Source: Bimastos eiseni
Lineage: Eukaryota; Annelida; Clitellata; Crassiclitellata; Lumbricidae
Assembly (NCBI GenBank): GCA_959347315.1
Contig: OY365810.1
Location: forward strand, 22,287,815 to 22,351,814
Length of the DNA stretch: 64,000 nt
Reading direction: 5' to 3'
Positions within the stretch are counted from its first letter, which is position 1. Each line of letters opens with the position of its first letter. The notes beneath the pieces were generated by a model that was not told the origin of the DNA, searched no databases, and was given only the letters and a program-made list of their open reading frames with translations. Of this stretch, positions 1-11,225 are shown one piece after another. The translations under genes and the position numbers were made by a program.

Positions 1-2455
1 AACAAAAGTAATCTGAACTGTTAACACAGTGATGCTCGAGGCATCACTAAGTATGCTTTTGCACTTCGGCCATACTAGTATCTAATTCAGGCTTGAATTA
101 ATCCCTCATAGGGGGAAGAGGTCAGCCACACTTCCGCAATACTAGTGACACGTACCAAATGGTACGGTATAGTATATTAACTTACATGGTTTGCAAATCT
201 TTCGAAATTTTCCTTTTAGCCACTACGCTAGTGACATCGTCGTCGGCGATCATGAAGCCGTGATGTCAGGACTCATCTGCTTCGCATCTGACAATTATGT
301 GCTGTCTCCTGTGGCATGATGAAATTCAATTCTGCTATTCTATGGCAATACGAAGGAATATGTTGCGATAATATTGGCTATAGGCCTATAGCCTATGCAC
401 TCAATGCGTAGTGAGACTGATAAGTAACCATCAATCAACAAAATATAATGTCACTGTCATTTTCGTGTTCAACACCGCTAAATTAGTAAAGATTTGCTAT
501 TTTCAGGTAAAAGGCAAAACTTGTGCTGCTCAGTGAATTAACTGCCTTCTATGAATATGCTGATCACTCGTCCTCCCCGTCAACAAATAACTTCCTCAAT
601 AACCGCGTTGGATAATAACACTAGTTTTTATGACTAAAGTCTATAATAAACTTTCTGGTCGAGCAACGTAACACAGGATAAAACCGCCGATACTTTTATG
701 TTTCAAGTTGATGCTAAGCAACAGACTGCTATACAACCTGGTCTATTATAAGCTTATAATCAACCGAAGTTCGAAAAGATTTATGGCGAAGTGGACACAT
801 TGTAATAATTGCTATAGGCTCAAATTGTCCTAGTTTGTACATGTGTTACACCAGTCCATTGATAGCAAGAGGTTTGTTTCTGCCAGCATAAGCAATTCAG
901 TCTAATTATTCAGAGGACACGTGGATCCTATGAAAGTTCTACACAGAAATATTCAATAAAGATTCATATGGGCAGCGTTTTGTCCACAGGTTCTAACCGG
1001 AATTTTTTAATAGTACATTTGTCATTTGCATGACTTGTGTCTTTTCTCTTTAGCGTTTGTTGTTTAAAGTGTACTGCTTTTGATATTAGTAGTATCTGTT
1101 GCTTTGTCACATAGCCTATACAAATCGCAGCGCTGCTTGTATGAATAGCCACCACGACAGCACTTGTTCTTCATCAGAGGTTACATTTCTTCCTACAGAC
1201 AACGACCAGCATTTAGAACTGTCTGTAGAAAACGTAATGTTATGCAAACCAAACCTATTCGTGTATATAGACGAGACCGACAACCGCAATAGCTGCAGCT
1301 GTATAGAATCCTAATTAAATTTTAATTAATTGTGGCTCCGACATCACAGACTCGGTCGGCGCTTTGTGGTCGAAACAATCAAGCAGTCGAAGAACATTAG
1401 TTTTATTGATTGATGTCAATGTAATGTAAATGATCATATGCTGTCTATGCTTCGCGTGTAACATGTTGGCCTACCTGAACTTTACGTAGAGAGCTCTGCT
1501 ACCCTGCTAAATCAACGCAAATGCATAGCACAGTAACCACAATAATAATGTCGATAACTTTGCGCCGCACTAAGAGCAACATTGTTATCGATAACAGGAG
1601 TGCATGACAATTGCAATTAGAAGCCGTTCACATATTACCCCTACAAGGGGTAGGTGGGTGGGTGGGTTTATGTTTTGTTAGCGTTATATTGTGTAGGGTG
1701 GGAGGGTAGGTTGAAGGTTTCACTATATAACAAACTTTTTATCAGCTTATGGTATTTTGTCTGTTTGCCTGCTAATTGGAAATTCCATCCACCACGAACC
1801 TTCATTGTTTACTCGAAGTTCACAATACGTTGTAAACCAAAACTAGCACCATCAGCTGCCACCTGGCGAATTGATTTGACGTTCTTACTCATCATTTATA
1901 AATCCACTTTTAACAATTTGCTGCTTACAATTTCAACAATTTCCTGTGCATAGCTTTAAACGCTCGTAAATTCAATTCTGTGATTTGTTTTCATTCTGGT
2001 TTAAATTAAAATTAATTCGCTTGAAATAATCATTTCGGTAGATATTATCAAGATGTTTGAATTCATTTTCTACAGTATGAGTATTAGTTTATAAGCTTGC
2101 TTAAATACCCAATTGTTGTAGTAGTAAGCACTCTGTATTATACGTTATTAAATAGGTAAAGTTATATAACGTTATTAAGGGTTGGGGTGGGTCAAAAATT
2201 GTGATTTTATGCGTTATATAATATATGAACGGCCCATTAAAATTACACTGACAATAATAATTGAAGACTGACGGTGGTCAGACTAAGAATATAACTGTTG
2301 CAGTCAGTGTGTCGAAAATGTTACTGCTTTTAACTGTTAAATTGTGTTAATGCCTATTCCCTTGTATATTGTCAGTCTGGACGGAAAATGACAAATTTTA
2401 ACTCCATGACAATAATAATAAAACTGATGACCATGCACCAATTGTTCAAAAATTT
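1..2455. other. No recognisable gene
   Basis: I read both strands and found only short open frames with no family resemblance. The stretch has moderate CpG and several TAGGCCTA-type words near 380-410. Pieces could be unrecognised repeats. Nothing here supports a coding call. Confidence 0.5.
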
Positions 2456-2786
2456 CAGGGCTGCACACATGTTGGTTTTTTGGTTATTACAAAAAAACAA
2501 AAGATACAAAAAATGTCAATTTTTGGTTTTTTTATTTTTTTAAATATTTCTTAAAATCTACTAATATTACTAATTGTGTATTATTCAGTCCGAAATCAAG
2601 CTAAATTAATTATAAAAACGAGTTATTGCTCTTTTCATGCTGTGTTAGATGCTTTTTATAACAAAACTGTTGTGACAAAATTCCCCAAAAAACTAAAAAA
2701 CAAAATAAAACAAAATAAAGCAAAAAAAGCAAAAAACAAAAAAGCCAACTTTTGATTTTAAAAAATCTTGGTGTTTTGCACCCCTG
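2456..2786. mobile_element. hAT-like MITE, 331 bp
   Basis: The left end reads CAGGGCTGCA and the right end, reverse complemented, reads CAGGGGTGCA, the terminal style of hAT transposons. The interior is A/T-rich with runs of A and T and has no open frame. The flanking 8-mers, AAAAATTT and CAATATTT, match at six of eight positions, so a decayed 8-bp target duplication is plausible. The terminal match is short, so the superfamily call is moderate. Confidence 0.45.
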
Positions 2787-3586
2787 CAATATTTTCGTCT
2801 TGTCGGCTGCAGTTGGACTGGGAACCTATCGCTGTGAAAAACAATGATCTGCAACGGTCGGTCTAATGTATCATGGTAGCTTTAATTCATACGTCAAATG
2901 CAGCCATTAACATCGGTGGCAATAGAACCGACGTGGTTAGCAGGACTTCATTAATTATTTGGTCGGTGTTGCTCTGTTAGGAGCGTCTCCAAGTAAACAG
3001 TCATAATTTAACCGACAGTATCTCAGTCATTGTCTGAAACATATCCTCGACGCTCATATATAGCAACCAAAATTGATTTTCCTAATGCATACAGTTAGCT
3101 TGGCCTTTAAAACATCTGCTCGTCAATGTTGTCTTATTTTTCTGCGATGTGCGCCTTATTTTAAGGTCAGACGATTGAGCAATTTAATGGACTGAATCGT
3201 TGCCTTTTATTGAACCCAAATCTCTGATGTGTTTGGTAATTAGCTGATATGAAAAATGAGTTAATTCATCACAAAATAAACTGAACATTAAAGGTGTTGG
3301 CCTCATTTGACTGCGTTGTAAACTCGCTAAGTGCCGTCTTGAAAGCAACTTAGCATCGTGACGTTAAACTTGAGCGTGACCTTGATGGGGCCATGGGGGC
3401 ATCAAATGTGTCGCAGTGGAATGTATTTGATTGAAAGCTTTGAAAGGTGAAGACAACATGTTGAACTTCATCGAATTACTTCTATTCTTTTTTTCCACGA
3501 GGAAAATTCCCTCAGGATTCAAAAAGTAGGAGGCCATTGTTCTGGAAAGGCCAGTCTTCGCAGATGTTTTATTAGTTGAAAAAGGG
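2787..3586. other. No recognisable gene
   Basis: Neither strand gives a frame with family resemblance. The right part runs into the LINE tail array that starts near 3587. Confidence 0.45.
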
Positions 3587-3881
3587 CTACAAAAAGCGAC
3601 TGCGTTGAAGCGTTGGACAACCATTGACCAGCTCTGATAGAGGAAGGCGGTCTCTCTCTTGTCGTCTGATACCTGGGCAAGCCGGTGGTCACGAAGGTTG
3701 ATCAGTGCTAGGCCATATGCCGGTTGACAGGACCCAGAGTCTCGAAAGCCAATGGCACAAAGCAGTAAGATGAAAAAATAGCAGTGTATTTTGATGTTTT
3801 TCTGTCTGCTGCAATCTCGGCCGCAACACCCGCATCCTCAGCTGATTTGGTGCGGTATGACTCTGCTAGGGTGTCCATGAT
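3587..3881 (-). mobile_element. RLE-type LINE 3' tail, copy A (decayed)
   Basis: Read on the minus strand this encodes the C-terminal block of a non-LTR retrotransposon polyprotein: a start like MDTLAESYRTKSAEDAG, then FVPLAFETLGPVN, a stop and frame breaks, then an end block with VQRFNAVAF. The same landmarks recur in copies B, C and D. It is 5'-truncated and carries inactivating breaks. It is the most decayed of the four and lies at the 3' end of the array. Confidence 0.6.
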
Positions 3882-3888
3882 TATTGTT

Positions 3889-3936
3889 ATTATTATAATA
3901 ATAATAATAATAATAATTATTATTATTATTATTATA
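3889..3936. repeat. (TAA/ATT)n microsatellite between LINE copies A and B
   Basis: An imperfect run of ATT/AAT triplets that changes strand sense midway. It marks the 3' end of LINE copy B and the truncated 5' end of copy A. Confidence 0.75.
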
Positions 3937-4655
3937 TTATGCTGTTATCACCCATGTGGGTGAGCTAAGTGAGTGGTGGCAATGTCCCGAAGAGGCAGGC
4001 GGCGTTCCCACGCTGAAGAACAACCGAGATACGTTGGAACAGAAATGACGTCTCCATTGGATCGTGGGTTGCAGCACTCGTTCGACTACCCAACTCTGAG
4101 ATGAACTGCAGTCCTTCACTGCTCCAAGCGCCGGCAGATTCCAAGGAGAGGGCTACGAAGTCGTGAGTGTTGGTTATGGTGGAATACTTGGCCCTCTTCG
4201 TCTTAGCTGCGCGTTCGGCTGCTTCGCCAGCTCTGATAGATGTGTCGGCAAGATGTGACTTGGCGTAGGTGTCGGGCACTGTCACATCCCATGCCAGACA
4301 TCGACCACGTGTCCAAGGAATGAACGTGACGCCGTCCGGTCGCTTTCCATCTTCTCTTACCAAGCCGAGAGGTTCCTTTTGCGCTGGAATCTTCGCTCTG
4401 CCAAGAGCTCTCCAGACTACGTCGTTCAACCTGCTATGTCGTTGATGTTTTCCGATGCCTCTTCTACAAATTAGTCCATAGAGCCCTTTTGCATCGACGC
4501 TCTCTTGACATTGGTGACACAATGTGGCTCGCAGAGCGTCGTTCCTAGCCTCAACCCGGCTGCCATTCGTACATCCTCGTTTGAGAGGCGCAGGCCTAGG
4601 GCAGTCACAGGGGCCGCTAGCAGCCAGTCTCCAGAATGAGGTGCTCGTGAAACCA

Positions 4656-4656
<1 letters not shown>
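3937..4656 (-). mobile_element. RLE-type LINE C-terminal fragment, copy B (longest)
   Basis: The minus-strand frame (stop near 3965) holds the best preserved copy. In order it shows a Cys/His cluster (CHQC followed by Cys, then HQRHSRLND), the block RPDGVTFIPWTRGRCLAWDV, a basic AERAAKTKRAKY segment, FVALSLES, and the end block VLQRGNAACLFG. The RPD with a downstream WDV and a preceding Cys/His cluster resembles the PD-(D/E)XK restriction-like endonuclease of R2/R4/Hero-type LINEs. That is a family inference from motif layout. The reverse transcriptase is absent, so the copy is 5'-truncated. The long Asn run at the start of the frame is only the translated microsatellite. Confidence 0.65.
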
Positions 4657-4701
<45 letters not shown>

Positions 4702-4723
4702 CGTTATTATTATTATTATATTT
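4657..4723. repeat. (ATT)n microsatellite between LINE copies B and C
   Basis: About twenty ATT triplets with one ATC interruption. It abuts the truncated 5' end of copy B and the 3' end of copy C, the same position as the other ATT tracts in the array. Confidence 0.85.
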
Positions 4724-4744
4724 CATCCTGGTCTTTAATGTGAA

Positions 4745-5140
4745 TTAATGGTGACGTCGTACGGAGTAGCCCTGCTCGTTGTACTCATGAACAGCGAAAG
4801 TTCCATTGAAAGCAACTGCGTTATAGCGTTGAATAGTCATCGAGATGCGCTGGTAGAAGAAAGTCGCCTCCCTCTGCTCCCCAGTGACGGCGCTCAGTTT
4901 GTGTCGCAGTTCTGCAAGGAAGCTTTGGCCTTCGGAATTGATGGGGCCAAAGGTTTCGCATGCCACCGGTGTGAAAACGTACGAGGAGGTTAGCACGGCG
5001 TATTTCTGAGTTTTGAGGTTCGCCGCACTCTCGGCCGCTGCACCCGCTCTTTTTGATGTTTCTCGAAGATACGACGTTGCCATTGTATCTGACACTATCG
5101 CGGTGTTTGATACGGTGTTTGAAGGGTTAGTCCATCTGAA
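4745..5140 (-). mobile_element. RLE-type LINE 3' tail, copy C
   Basis: The minus-strand frame begins MSDTMATSYLRETSKRAG, continues through FTPVACETFGPINSEG and ends near IQRYNAVAFNGTF. These are the landmarks of copies A, B and D. The frame is intact over about 116 codons, so this looks younger than copy A. Everything 5' of the endonuclease-like block is missing. Confidence 0.65.
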
Positions 5141-5145
5141 CTGTC

Positions 5146-5197
<52 letters not shown>
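5146..5197. repeat. (ATT)n microsatellite between LINE copies C and D
   Basis: An almost pure run of about seventeen ATT triplets, placed exactly between the 5' end of copy C and the 3' end of copy D. Confidence 0.85.
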
Positions 5198-6360
5198 GAC
5201 TATAGCTGCACTGAAGGAAACTGCATTGAAGCGCTGGATGCAGACTGACAATCGTTGGAACAAATAGCTTGTCTCTCTAGGGTCTCTGGTGACATGTGTC
5301 AGGAGGCGACCCAAGTCTTTGATGAAGTCCATTCCGTCGTTGTTGACTGGGCCCATGATCACCAAAGGCCAATGGAACGAAGAGATAGCTAACAGCGAGC
5401 TGGCTGTACCTGATGGTCTTCCTGGCAGTGTTGGGCACAAGACCAAAACCTCGAGCCCAAGACCGAGACAAAGGCCGAGAGGTCCAAGACCAAGACCAAG
5501 ACCGGGTGGTCCCAAACCAAGACTAACACCGATACTCTTTTTTATAAACAATTCAATTTATTAAGACGCTAAAACGGAATAACACGCTTAAAACATTAAT
5601 TTTATTGCTGAAGAATACTAATCTTAATAATGGTCTAGAAAACATTTTTACCGCCTAGTCTGAACTTTTGCGGGTTCAGTCCTAGGCTACGGCCTGAGAA
5701 TATCGCACTATAAATTACTTACAGTATACGATAGGTTATAAATAAGACATCTGAACAAGTATATGAACGTTCCATTTGAATGGTGTAGGACTGTAGGCCT
5801 ACTTGTACTCGGAATTGTAGGTTAACAGTGACTACACGTGGCCGACCACACCATTATTAGATTGTTCCAAAACCTTGAAATTTGCGAAAGCAAATTTTGA
5901 AATTACTGGTTCCGTTACATATGTCTTTTCCCCCATAGTAACTTGTATATATAGATGGTCAGCACGTCATAAATCGATGACACGCGCGCCTGCTCTAAAC
6001 ATCCGGTGTTTCTAATATTCGAAAAAAACCGACAAATATCAAAGAAATTGATCTGATACGGCAAATGACCAAGAACGCCAACCTAAGACAGAGACAAATC
6101 CAAAGACCGTTCCTTTAAGACCAAGACCGACGCAGTCGAGACCAAGACCAAGACCACGACCGATGGTCCGAGACCAAGACCAAGACCGCAGTTTTCCGGT
6201 CTCGAGACCGTCTCGAGATCACATCCCTGCTTCCTGGTGGTTGACACCTCCGCTGCAGCCCCCACCGAAGATGATGTTTCTTGGAGATATGATAGAGCCA
6301 CGGTGTCAATCACTGTCGCATCCCATACCAGGTTCCGTCCTCTTCGCCACGGAATCAGCG
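5198..6360 (-). mobile_element. RLE-type LINE 3' tail, copy D, split by a hAT MITE
   Basis: The C-terminal half (5198-5425, minus) has landmarks MGPVNNDGMDFIKDLG and IQRFNAVSF. The N-terminal half (6230-6360, minus) has IPWRRGRNLVWDAT and VIDTVALSYLQETSSS. An 804-bp hAT MITE lies between them, flanked by the duplicated 8-mer CTTCCTGG. The two halves are continuous in frame once the MITE and one target copy are ignored, so the LINE was already there when the MITE inserted. Confidence 0.65.
5426..6229. mobile_element. 804-bp hAT MITE with GGTCTTGGTCTC arrays (copy 1)
   Basis: The ends are CAGTGTTGGGCAC and, reverse complemented, CAGGGATGTG. Perfect 8-bp duplications CTTCCTGG flank it (5418-5425 and 6230-6237), which is diagnostic of hAT-type insertion. 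Both subterminal zones are arrays of a GACCAAGACC / CTCGAGACC motif, and the middle is A/T-rich. There is no transposase frame. A second copy of exactly the same length lies inverted at 57661-58464, and a truncated end lies at 53675. Open frames here simply translate the arrays. Confidence 0.85.
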
Positions 6361-7285
6361 TCTCAGTATTGTTATAATTATTGTCACGCGCGACACTCTG
6401 GACGATGGCGCTATATAAAAGTCATCGACCGACAGCAGAGGCGTAGGAGGACTACGGGTGAAGTTGTTTACCTGAAACCTGAGATGGGAGACATCAATGG
6501 GTTTCGCCGGAGACAGACGGCCTCAATACAGACGGCGAGAATTATGCGAAGATCATCTGGGTGTCAAACAACGAAACCCGACACCGCGAGGCAGATGTCA
6601 GAGCCGACTGCCCCTTCCATCTCTACGACCCACAGGCAAGAAATTCACGAATCAGTTGAAGATTTGGTCTGGACCGGCTGGTTGACACGGATCATGAATA
6701 GGGGACAATTCCGATACGAATGGCGCAACACACTAGGCAGTATAACGATAATAATGAAATTCGATCGCTGAGACCTGTTGCCCGTCTATGACACTGGCAA
6801 GGCCCAGCCATAACAGCCGCTAGTCAAACATTAACTGCACGCCTCTAGTGATTGAAGTTATGCTAGGGACATCAAGATCCGACCAACCCGGTTTAGGAAT
6901 AGTTTCAGCAGAGGATTTGTCGTCCAAGAGATACGAGTTTTGCGTTTGGGAGGGCGAAGGAAATCGCCCCTAGAAGGGTTCTTATAGTGTAGCAAGGGAG
7001 GGAACAGGGACTTGTTTTGGAACTGGGGGAGACGTTAGGTCGTTCTGACGATAAGGGTAATCAACGTAGTTGGAATCCCGTCTCCAACGTAAACCAGGGA
7101 AACATTTCTAAAAGGACACTAATAACTCCAGTAAGTGTAGATAGGATGAGTGGTGTGTATGTATATCATTAAAATATACATATTAAAACCATCAAGTGTG
7201 TCATGTTGCTGAGCTTGGTGATAGAGGAAAGAACCGGCGGTACTCTCGTCATCTAGAAGAATGAGGTGGCGAGAGAGAAACCCCC
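6361..7285. other. CpG-rich stretch without an assigned gene
   Basis: It starts with GGCGCTATATAAA, the kind of 3' end seen on L2/CR1-type repeats in this window. A plus-strand open frame covers part of it (to 6771), but its product is Arg/Thr-rich and matches no family I know. It is relatively rich in CpG. It may be a decayed retroelement segment, but I cannot assign it. Confidence 0.35.
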
Positions 7286-7289
7286 GACA

Positions 7290-7346
<57 letters not shown>
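7290..7346. repeat. (ATT)n microsatellite
   Basis: About nineteen ATT triplets, continuing into imperfect ATT/ATC. Unlike the tracts at 3.9-5.2 kb it has no recognisable LINE tail beside it. Confidence 0.9.
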
Positions 7347-8367
7347 GATATTATTATCATCCGCATCATCGTTGTAATTTTTATTTTTACTATAACTGAT
7401 TTTATTGAAGATCTCGAAGTGCCTAGTGAGCGCTGCAGATGTCTGTGACGGGCTCTAATTAAAGCACCGTTCCCTCCGCATTTCCAAATGTTTACGAGTC
7501 AAATGAAAAGGACAGTCGCGTGCTCATCTGTAGAGTCACAATCGATTGCATGTTGATCCCAAGCAGCGTTGCCCTTCTAAATAGGCATACACACCGTCCT
7601 AGAATGGCCTGTAGGCCAATACCAATTGCTATCTATGGCAGGCTATTCTCGAATACTTCATAACAGCTATTATATGCTGAAGACGGCTATTCGAAAAACT
7701 CAAGTCGCACACATTGCCACTGCGCATATCTGCTGTCCTGTCACGCATAGAGTCAGAGTGGAATGCGCTTCAGCTGTCATCATCAAAGGGTACAGACCTT
7801 TGGTTTAATATGCGAACAGACGTGACTTTCGTTCTCAACCATGATAGGCCTAATAACGGTCCACCGATGCCAACTCGTCGGTGAGACACGTACGGTAGCG
7901 CTCTGCGACCAAATCGACGATTGCATGCCAGATTTTGCCGAATATATCGGCCTACTCCCCGTAAAAACTCTGCACAAAGTGTTCGATCACAACTGTCTCG
8001 CACCTTCCCTACACTCTGATTTATTTATTATATGTGAGTAATTAGTGCAATGAATAACTAAATTGGCAAACAAGCAAATAAAGATTATGATTTTCGCTTA
8101 GCTTTCTACTTGTAATGCGCCGGCAGAGTTTGCGATGTGAAGCAATATCGCCGAGCGAGGTTAGTAATTGCATGATTGAAAAAATGTCCCGTTGTGCTGA
8201 AATTAAATTGAATGCTAAAACTACAATAATGAGGAAGATGATAATTTATATAATGATTAAACAATAATTCAGTAATAATGGATGCAATATAAAATGCAAT
8301 AAAAACGGTTCTCATACCATAAATACATTGGATTAAATTAAGTAAAGCGAAATTATGTATATCATAC
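7347..8367. other. No confident gene; one weak LDLa-like patch
   Basis: Near 7841-8041 on the plus strand a short frame contains CDQIDDCMPDFAE, which resembles the calcium-binding end of an LDL-receptor class A repeat. The other LDLa cysteines and convincing splice sites are not visible, so I do not call a gene. The rest shows nothing recognisable. Confidence 0.3.
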
Positions 8368-8404
8368 CAACGGATCCACAACTTGATTGTCCGCAAGCTG
8401 TACT
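8368..8404 (-). CDS. Possible second exon of the PAN-domain gene (37 nt)
   Basis: On the minus strand a strong polypyrimidine acceptor, TTCCTGTTTGTTCTTCAG, is followed by a 37-nt stretch and a GTATGA donor. In the phase left by the upstream exon it reads STACGQSSCGSV plus one base, a short Cys-rich segment that could continue the extracellular domain. The evidence is splice-signal quality and phase only, so it could be chance. Confidence 0.3.
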
Positions 8405-8674
8405 CTGAAGAACAAACAGGAAGTTGATTAGGCCTTAACTGAATGATGATATGAAAAGTTCCTCTAGCGTCAGTATTATTGTGTGACAAAACAAGTCTTT
8501 CGATTGCCAAGTATTTTGAAATAGCAAACTTTCAGTGACATCTGTTTCGAAAAAACTAACAACTGATTGAGCAGAAAATGATTTGAAAACCGGAAATAAG
8601 TTAAAGCGGACACCAGAGACATTTGAAAAGCTTTTCTGGTTATAGGAGTATAAGAACTGAAACTGTGTTTCTAC

Positions 8675-9034
8675 CTGAAAGTGAACACAGTTAAGGACAT
8701 ATCCGCACTGCGTAGGAGAGTAGAAATACAACTGACATCGTCTCGTCACTGCATCCCAGTTCAAAGAAACGCATTTTGGTTCTCTCGTGCAATTCAATGC
8801 ACACAACGCTTCCGGTTTGGAGCAGAGGAAATTGCTGTAAAGCGGATCCAACGTGTCGATATCGTATTCGACGGAAGGCTGATCCGTGGCACAAAAGTCC
8901 GTTCCGTTGCTATCGGTCGCTCTCTTGAATGAGTTCAATAACGATGCCTCCGTGACCAGATAGGCGACTATGAGATACACGGGCAGTAGCATTGGTTGTA
9001 ATACTGTCACCATTTCTGTAGTCACGAGGGTCAT
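8675..9034 (-). CDS. Signal peptide plus PAN/apple-like module, first coding exon
   Basis: The minus-strand frame gives 120 codons from ATG at 9034 to a CAG|GTAGAA donor at 8675, phase 0. The open frame continues past the donor but turns into low-complexity Phe/Ser-rich sequence, so I end the exon there. Residues about 14-35 form a hydrophobic signal peptide or anchor (MLLPVYLIVAYLVTEASLL). Residues about 70-118 carry a Cys-rich module with CALNCTREPKCVSLNWD and then RRCQLYF, the C-x3-C-x5-C and later Cys pattern of PAN/apple domains. Such modules bind proteins or glycans outside the cell. Two NxT sequons are present. The rest of the gene was not followed with confidence. The family call rests on cysteine spacing and signal peptide only. 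Confidence 0.55.
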
Positions 9035-9312
9035 TTTCTCTATAGATGTTCGCCAAAGAAGAGCTGCGTAATAATTTCCTATCCGTTTCTATTAGTTGTT
9101 GGCTTGCGTGTGCCTGTGTGCATTTGCATGTATAGGGGGTCAGAATATGCTCGCTGCGTATCGTAACGGATCATTCATCGACAGCGGCGGCTGCATGTTA
9201 GACCTGAAAGAAATTTGAACTTAAAGAAGTCAGGATATGTAGGGTCTAATAGACAACGATCTCGGATGGCATAGACCTAAAACCAAAAGACCTGCCTGCG
9301 GGCAGATAACTC

Positions 9313-9502
9313 ATCATCATCATCATTATCATCGTCGTCGTCGTCATCATCATCATCATCATCGTCATCATTATCATCAGCATCGTCATCATCATCATCG
9401 TGGTCGTCAACATCATCGTCGTCATCATCGTCGTCGTCATCATTTTCATCATTATCATTATCATCATCATCATCGCCGTCGTCGTCGTCATCATCATCAT
9501 CA
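9313..9502. repeat. (CAT/CGT)n imperfect trinucleotide repeat
   Basis: About 190 bp of ATC/GTC triplets with interruptions. The long poly-Asp and Met/Thr frames on the minus strand are translations of this repeat, not genes. Confidence 0.9.
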
Positions 9503-9519
9503 ATGGACAACGGCATTAA

Positions 9520-10812
9520 AAGGCAGCAGGAGAAAGAAAAGAAGATGGAAAGAGGAAAAGGCGGTCTCATAGATGATCTGTTTAATGACTTTACTTGCAT
9601 AACCCCAGAGTAAGAAATAAGAAAGAAACAGGAATCCGTAGGCCTAAAATAGGAGAGATTTGAATATATGGTTCGCAATATGATAAGGACAATGATAACT
9701 ATCAGAGTAAAGGCGGTGTCTAAATACAATTTCTCACCATCCTGTTGTGAAGAAGCGCACGCACCGTCCATAAGAAGCGATGCATCTGCAGGACATGAAG
9801 AGCGAACATTGTGCAGAATTATATGGAACTCAGTACTCTGAGATTTGGTTGAATTCAGGTTGAATCTGTTGCAATTAAAGTTTATTAAGATGTCTTATTG
9901 CCGACTTCTTTCACAATAAGTCCACGTTGTCGCTCAAGTGCGTTCTGAAGAGAGTGGGTTAGGCTTATCGTAGGCCTACATAGGCCTAATTTGTGTGAGC
10001 CTACGTTTCATGATTCCTATCTGTGTGAACTGGATATAAGACAGATTATACGAAGTCCACCAAGTTCTAGTACATTTTAACAACCAAGTAAACACCGATT
10101 CAAATTAGATAGACAACTCGAGAGCAGGTCGCAACGAAGAACAAACAATTTTTAGCCCTTTATACCGTAGGCCTACGTGTCGCCTCCAGAATTCTTGAAA
10201 GCAATGTTCTGCAATAGCACAATTAAGGCCTGTAAAAACTAGTTATACACTAATTTCGTTGAATACAGTGAACAAACTATATAAGTCCTATTTGAATGCC
10301 TTCGCCGTCGACTGACTTCGTGATCATAATTTCGCAGAATGTTTTGCTTCTGCCCACTTAATTGTCTGATGTCGTCTGTTATTTCCACTGAAAGCTGCGC
10401 TGTGTCCTACGAACCCACAGGCAGACTCTCGATCTGTCGATCTGTCCAACTGCCTGTCTGTCTATCTGTCCACATAATTCCATGTATATGGTTTATCACT
10501 ATCGCACGCGTTCTTTAATTGATTTCGCTTCGTCCTATTATAAAACGTTCCGCAATGACACGTACAGCCAGGCATGGGCTGGAGACCGGCAACCGCTGTT
10601 CATAATGAATTTTGAAGAGAACGTATGCAAGAACTGACGGCAGAGCGATCTATAGAGACTACGCGTTATTTAGAGACAATGCACTGAATTTAATATGCTG
10701 TGGTCTAATACTGCTTTCAATATAAGGCATCGCGGTGGTTAAGAAACGTACGTTGTTAGTGTCGCGTCAGATTCATTTCCAAGTGCATTTCACGCATTTT
10801 GTGTTGCATAGT
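9520..10812. other. No recognisable gene
   Basis: CpG-containing single-copy-looking sequence with several TAGGCCTA words (9650, 9970-9990, 10165). No frame or splice pair with family resemblance was seen on either strand. Confidence 0.4.
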
Positions 10813-11200
10813 CTACGGGAGGGATCTGGGCCCTCTGGGCGAACGATTTCGAGGGGTTCTCGGCCTACTCAGAGGCGCTCCCGGTCCGCCTACGGCTAAA
10901 GTAAAGAGAGCAGTTTTCAGTAAATGAGTGAATGCGGATGAGGAGGTTTTTGGCAGAAGGTGAAGCTCTTGTGTAGCCCATTCCATGTGGTTGGACCCGC
11001 CACTGCAAAAGCCCGATTCGGCATCATAGAAGTGCGCACGAAGGGGACAATGGCTGTTCAACAGATCGGAGAGACCGTCGACCGACGTTTTCAGTGACAG
11101 GTCGACGACAGATCTTGAAGTTAAATAGGGGCGGTGCCACAGAGGAAGCGCCAGCCTATGGCAGAAAACCTGTAGGCCTATGTAAAGTAATGTGATCAAA
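10813..11200 (-). mobile_element. L2/CR1-like 3' end or derived SINE
   Basis: The plus strand here has ACTCAGAGGCGCTCCC, the same block as in copies near 18660, 21655 and 51437, next to a tail resembling (GAAT)n on the reverse strand. It lies directly 3' (minus sense) of the RT fossil at 11226-11748 and may be its 3' untranslated end. The open frame here has no family resemblance. Confidence 0.4.
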
Positions 11201-11225
11201 CATTTTTATAGCGCCACTCAAATTA

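Noticed and set aside
3965..4726. 253-codon minus-strand frame with a long Asn run as a host gene
   Set aside because: The Asn run is the translated ATT microsatellite and the rest is a retrotransposon C-terminus repeated three more times next to it.
5289..6313. Pro/Arg-Lys and Ser/Trp-rich proteins from the GACCAAGACC arrays
   Set aside because: Frames come from transposon subterminal repeats, identical in both MITE copies, with no start context or family.
7841..8041. LDL-receptor class A domain exon
   Set aside because: Only the CDQIDDC...E half fits; the earlier cysteines and splice sites are missing.
9277..9771. Poly-Asp protein
   Set aside because: Translation of the ATC/GTC triplet repeat at 9313-9502; the other two frames are equally open.
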